Below are positions 60,517-64,000 of a stretch of DNA of 64,000 nucleotides, one piece after another; position 1 is the stretch's first letter, and each line of letters starts with the position of its first letter. A program made the position numbers and the translations under genes. Source of the DNA: Bog-473 sp036268485 (GTDB lineage Bacteria; Actinomycetota; Acidimicrobiia; Acidimicrobiales; RAAP-2); assembly GCA_036268485.1 (NCBI GenBank), contig DATAUC010000017.1, forward strand, positions 11,416 to 75,415, in the 5' to 3' direction. Below the pieces are notes generated by a model. The model was not told the DNA's origin, did no database searches, and saw nothing but the letters and a program-made list of their open reading frames with translations.

Positions 60517-62805
60517 CTATCGAGTGACGGCGGCGCTCAACGAATACCCCGCCGACGAGTCCGCCACCTTCACCGTGTAGGTACCGGGGGCGACCTGCCA
60601 TGCGTTGGTGCTGGTTGACCAGTAGCTGAAGGCCGACGCCGGCAGGGTCAACGTGACGACATTGTCCTGTCCTGGTGCGAGGGTCGTCTTCTGGTACGCC
60701 TTGAGCTGTTGGGGCGGCTCCCCCGCGGCCGCCGGATCAGTGACATAGACCTGGGCCACATCGGCCCCGCGGCGCGAACCGGTATTGGCGATGGTGTAGC
60801 TGACCTTGACCGTCGAGCCATCGGGGGTCAGATGGAGACCCGAAAACGCAAAGGACGTGTAGGACATGCCGAACCCGAACGGAAAGAGCGGCGTGAGATG
60901 TTCGGCGTCATACCAGCGGTACCCGACCAGGAGACCCTCGGAGTAGATGGCCGTCCCATTCACGCCGGGATACTGGGCCGCCGTGGTGGTCGGCAACTGG
61001 CTTAGTGAGGCGGGGAACGTGATCGGCAGCTTGCCCGACGGATCCACGTCCCCGAACAAGAGGGCGGCGGCGGCCGCGCCGTCCTCCTCGCCCGGGTACC
61101 ACGTCTCAAGCACCGAACTCACCTGGTTGAGCCACGGCATGAGCACCGGACCACCGGTGTTGAGGACGACCACCGTGCGCGGATTGGCCGCCGCCACCGC
61201 GCTGATGAGCTGGTCCGAGTTGGCCGGCACGTTCTCGCATTCCGAAAGGGCCACGGTGCAGACGCCGTTGGAGAAGCCGAGGTTGGAAAGGTCGGTCCCT
61301 TCCTCTTGGGTGTAGCCGGCGTACACAATGGCCACGCTGCTCGTCCGGGCCAGCGCGGCGGCCACGAGCGGGCTGCTGCCGTCGTCATACACCACGGTGT
61401 CCCCGGCCTTGGCCGCCCGCAACAGCAGCGCCGTTAACGGGGTGCTGACCAAGGGTTGGATGACCCGGACGCTGCCTCCGGCCTGGCTCACGGTCTCGGC
61501 TCCCACCGAGGCGTCCAGGCCGATCAGCGCAATGGTCTGGTGCGGACCCGACAGGGGCAGCACCGCATTGGTGTTCTTGAGCAGCACGCTTCCCGCCTCG
61601 GCCGCCTGCAGGGCCACGGCCTGGTTGCCCGCGGTGTCGACCGGCCTGAGGTAGCCAGTCGGTGCCGGCGGCGCTGGGACGTCGAAGAGGCCGATGGCGA
61701 ACATGGAGCGCAGAATGCGCTGCACCATCTCGTTGAGCACACTGACTGGCACCTGGCCCGACAAGACGGCCGCCTTGAGCGGCACGCCCAGGTAGTTCTC
61801 GATGGCGCCGTCGTCAATGGGCACCAGCTTGTTCAGGACATCGGGCTCCTGCACGAGGTCCATCTCCATGTCGAGACCGTTGAGCGCCGACGCCACCGTG
61901 CTGTGGGTGCCGCCCCAATCACTCACCACGAACCCCTTGAAGCCCATCTGTCCGTCCAGGGCATCGCGCAGCAAGGGCCCGTTCTGACAGTCGTAGGCCC
62001 CGTTGACTTTGTTGTAGCCGCACATGACGGCGGCGGCCCCGCCCTGGGTGACGGCCGCGTTGAACGCCGGCTGATAGATCTCCTCCAGGGCGCGCTGACT
62101 GATCTCCTCGTTGATCGTCATGCGGTTGGTCTCTTGATTGTTGGCGGCGAAGTGCTTGACCGTGGCGATCACGTGTTGGGACTGCACGCCTTGGATGTAG
62201 GCCGCCGCCGTCTGCCCGGCCAGATAGGGATCCTCCCCGAAGGCCTCACTGGTCCGGCCGTTGAGCGGCACGCGGGCGATGTTCACGTCAGGCGCCAGCA
62301 AGACGTTGACGCCCTTTTCGAATGCTTCCAAGCCCAGCGATGCGCCCACATCGCGCTGCAAGGTGGGATCCCAACTTGAGGCCTGGGCGATGGCCGCCGG
62401 GTAGGCCGTGACATCGGTCTGCCCGTCAGCCAACCCTGATCCGGCGTCATTGAGCACCAGGGCGGGTATGCACAGCGAAGGGATGGCCGGCACGTACCCG
62501 GCCGCCCCGAAGCTGCCGGCAAGATCGGCCACGGCCTGGTGCACCATCTGGATCTTCTGGTTCAGGCTCATGACGCCGACCAGCTCGTTGGCCCGGGCGT
62601 CGGGTGTCTGGCTCGCTTGCATCCAGTTACCGCAGTGACCCGAGATGGCTGCCGCCGACGCTGCCGCCGAGGGCCCGGCACTCAGCGAGAGTCCGGCCCA
62701 TGCCATGCCGGCCAGCATGAAACCAACCAACCCAGTCCGTCCCACCCCCGCCGCCATTGCCGTCAGGCTACCGCTACCCCCCGAAACAAACCTGGTGTGC
62801 GTCAT
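60517..62805 (-). CDS. Secreted beta-glucosidase, glycoside hydrolase family 3
   Basis: A 762-residue GH3 enzyme. A signal peptide covers about residues 1-53. The N-terminal TIM-like domain has Asn-Arg-Met-Thr-Ile-Asn near residue 220 and the nucleophile Asp in Phe-Val-Val-Ser-Asp-Trp-Gly-Gly near residue 292. The C-terminal GH3 sandwich and a fibronectin III-like domain (about 650-745) follow. It would release glucose or related sugars from oligosaccharides outside the cell. ATG 62805 is chosen over TTG 62826. Its start codon is only 14 bp from the divergent Mug gene, so its promoter must lie inside that gene. Confidence 0.93.
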   Translation of the reverse strand: MTHTRFVSGGSGSLTAMAAGVGRTGLVGFMLAGMAWAGLSLSAGPSAAASAAAISGHCGNWMQASQTPDARANELVGVMSLNQKIQMVHQAVADLAGSFGAAGYVPAIPSLCIPALVLNDAGSGLADGQTDVTAYPAAIAQASSWDPTLQRDVGASLGLEAFEKGVNVLLAPDVNIARVPLNGRTSEAFGEDPYLAGQTAAAYIQGVQSQHVIATVKHFAANNQETNRMTINEEISQRALEEIYQPAFNAAVTQGGAAAVMCGYNKVNGAYDCQNGPLLRDALDGQMGFKGFVVSDWGGTHSTVASALNGLDMEMDLVQEPDVLNKLVPIDDGAIENYLGVPLKAAVLSGQVPVSVLNEMVQRILRSMFAIGLFDVPAPPAPTGYLRPVDTAGNQAVALQAAEAGSVLLKNTNAVLPLSGPHQTIALIGLDASVGAETVSQAGGSVRVIQPLVSTPLTALLLRAAKAGDTVVYDDGSSPLVAAALARTSSVAIVYAGYTQEEGTDLSNLGFSNGVCTVALSECENVPANSDQLISAVAAANPRTVVVLNTGGPVLMPWLNQVSSVLETWYPGEEDGAAAAALLFGDVDPSGKLPITFPASLSQLPTTTAAQYPGVNGTAIYSEGLLVGYRWYDAEHLTPLFPFGFGMSYTSFAFSGLHLTPDGSTVKVSYTIANTGSRRGADVAQVYVTDPAAAGEPPQQLKAYQKTTLAPGQDNVVTLTLPASAFSYWSTSTNAWQVAPGTYTVKVADSSAGYSLSAAVTR

Positions 62806-62819
62806 ACACTCGCCTCTAT

Positions 62820-63341
62820 ATGACAACCAGGCCAGGGATCCCGGACCTGGTTGGCCCGGATCTCCGTGTGCTCTTTTGCGGCATCAATCCGGGAACACTC
62901 TCGGGCGAACTCGGTCTGCACTTCGCCCGGTCCGGCAATCGATTCTGGCGACTCCTGCACGACAGCGGCTTCACCGACACCGTCCTGAGCCCCTCGGAGC
63001 AATCCGGTCTGCCGGCCCTCGGCATCGGCATCACGAATCTGGTGGAACGGCCCACTGCCGCCGCCAGTGAGCTCACACCCGATGAGTTACGGGCGGGGTC
63101 ACGCCATCTGGCTGCCAAGGTTCACACGCTTCGACCTCGGTGCGTGGCCATCCTCGGGCTCCAGGCGTATCGGACGGCGTTTGCCCGTCCGAGGGCGGTG
63201 ATCGGACGACAACCAGAACCCCTGTCCGACTCGCAGGTGTGGCTGCTCCCCAATCCAAGTGGTCTGCAGGCTCGATATCAAATGCCCGAGATGACGGCGT
63301 TCTTTCGCGACCTGCATGGAGCCTGTTCGAAAGGCGAGTAG
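62820..63341 (+). CDS. mug: G/U mismatch-specific DNA glycosylase (Mug)
   Basis: A 173-residue uracil-DNA glycosylase superfamily protein of the Mug/TDG type. It has the catalytic-loop motif Phe-Cys-Gly-Ile-Asn-Pro-Gly near residue 18, which carries Asn in place of the Asp of classical UNG. The C-terminal Leu-Pro-Asn-Pro-Ser-Gly-Leu-Gln-Ala intercalation motif is near residue 143. It removes uracil or ethenocytosine opposite G in base-excision repair. No ribosome-binding site precedes ATG 62820, so a leaderless transcript is possible. Confidence 0.92.
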   Translation: MTTRPGIPDLVGPDLRVLFCGINPGTLSGELGLHFARSGNRFWRLLHDSGFTDTVLSPSEQSGLPALGIGITNLVERPTAAASELTPDELRAGSRHLAAKVHTLRPRCVAILGLQAYRTAFARPRAVIGRQPEPLSDSQVWLLPNPSGLQARYQMPEMTAFFRDLHGACSKGE

Positions 63342-63499
63342 GTCCGAGAAGCCCCGAGAGTTGCCAGCGGTGAGCCGTTGCGTTGCGGATTGGGTGCGAT
63401 GACTGTTGCAGCGTTCCTTTTGGACGTGTGGTCCGTTACGTTCCATGGGAGGGAATCGGACGCCTCCGTCGGCGGGCGATGGCGAGGGAAGCAGGCAGC

Positions 63500-63886
63500 A
63501 TGTCTCGGAATCAGTTCGCAGCAGGCAAGGGGACGCTCCGCAATGCGAGCCGATGGACCGTGGTGCCGGGGATTGCGCTGGCAGTGGCCGCCACTTCGCT
63601 GTTGAGCGCACCGGCTGGCGCCGCCGAAGGCCCTTCGTCAGCCGTCCACATCAGCGTGCTGAATACGCAGCGCCAACACTCGGCCGCCGTCACCATGACG
63701 CTCAGCGGATCGGCGCTCAAGGGTGTGACCGCAACCGGGACCGGATTCACCGACTTCGCCACCGGCGCCATGGAAGTACACGTGACCTACGGGGGATCGA
63801 AGAAGGCGTCTGAGTTGACACTCAGCGAGCTCGTGGTCGGTGGACACTTCTATATGGCCCTAAGCTTGCAATTAAACCCTTGGTGA
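63500..63886 (+). pseudogene. Secreted-protein gene truncated by insertion sequence
   Basis: From ATG 63500 a signal peptide (about residues 1-42, ending Ala-Pro-Ala-Gly-Ala-Ala) precedes a Thr/Ser/Gly-rich mature region. At 63865 the frame enters the insertion-sequence end, picks up Leu-Gln-Leu-Asn-Pro-Trp and stops at 63886. The native C-terminus has been displaced beyond the element, so about 121 native residues remain. I do not recognise the family. The product is probably non-functional. Confidence 0.8.
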
Positions 63887-64000
63887 CCCCCTATGACGGG
63901 TTGTCATCAATGAGGAGTTGGGCCGCCTTGGCCGCCACTTCTCGCATCTTGGCGAGCAACTCGCGAGCTTTGCGGTCATTGTCGATCCACTCACTGTAGA
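63865..64000. mobile_element. Second insertion-sequence copy, left end
   Basis: The last 136 bases are identical to 34381-34516, beginning with the terminal repeat CTTGCAATTAAACC, in the same orientation. The element runs past the window. Its insertion cut a secreted-protein gene. Confidence 0.95.
63891..64000 (-). CDS. DUF6788-type protein of second copy, C-terminal part
   Basis: The last 35 or so residues match the C-terminus of the 34407-34763 protein exactly and end at the same stop. The N-terminus lies outside the window. Confidence 0.9.
   Translation of the reverse strand, partial: YSEWIDNDRKARELLAKMREVAAKAAQLLIDDNPS

Noticed and set aside
34381..64000. Composite transposon bounded by the two insertion-sequence copies
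   Set aside because: The 29.5 kb between them holds core genes such as era, dnaJ, lepA, holA and leuS, so movement as a unit is implausible.

Overview
The window is high-GC DNA with bacterial gene density, short intergenic gaps and frequent 4-bp start/stop overlaps. The gene set points to an actinomycete: F420-type LLM oxidoreductases, a Ddn-like deazaflavin enzyme, a SigE-like ECF sigma factor, a FolP2-type DHPS paralogue, an actinobacterial-style CIRCE, PAC2 and DUF6788. The chaperone/RNA-maturation operon and the many acyl-CoA, SDR and LLM genes would suit class Acidimicrobiia; that placement is inference.

Layout: (1) 1-3080, a region that looks less GC-rich: HAD fragment, then on the minus strand an operon of secreted protein, ECF sigma factor and membrane protein, plus a small secreted protein. 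(2) 3085-10034, plus strand: MMPL transporter, two SDRs, an enoyl-CoA hydratase broken by an in-frame TAG, a thioesterase and an MFS exporter. (3) 10001-13672: osmoprotectant ABC importer with its ATPase gene divergent from the permease and binding-protein genes. (4) 13750-19412: rhodanese and cysteine dioxygenase, OYE-type oxidoreductase, amidase, HxlR regulator and divergent MFS pump. (5) 19388-28850: catabolic block with phosphotransferase, CrtC-like protein, SDR, Zn-ADH, LLM oxidoreductase, epoxide hydrolase, DUF1028, serine hydrolase and F420-type reductase. (6) 28880-34188: pyrE-like gene, purM, purF, purL. (7) 34381-36204: complete 1.8-kb insertion sequence with divergent DUF6788 and transposase genes, followed by a methyltransferase, RidA and GNAT segment. 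(8) 46157 down to 38893: CIRCE-hrcA-dnaJ-rsmE-HTH-HIT-phoH-ybeY-CNNM-era. (9) 46221-56247: lepA, rpsT, PPOx-like, holA, folP2-like, cnoX-like, phosphotransferase, PAC2, LLM, NTF2-like and DAHP synthase. (10) 56311-59165: an aromatic-residue leader peptide with attenuator, leuS, tRNA-Ala. (11) 59267-64000: secreted esterase, secreted GH3 glucosidase, Mug glycosylase, and a secreted-protein gene cut by a second copy of the same insertion sequence.

The most informative regulatory finding is upstream of DAHP synthase. A 21-codon leader ORF carries a Tyr-Trp-Trp-Phe run, begins 6 nt after a TANNNT -10-like hexamer, and is followed by a perfect 10-bp hairpin with a U-rich tail. This is the layout of ribosome-mediated transcription attenuation by aromatic amino acids. 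Also notable are the perfect CIRCE before hrcA, two palindromes between the HxlR gene and its divergent pump, and the nonsense codon in the enoyl-CoA hydratase. No CRISPR array, prophage or dedicated defence system was seen.
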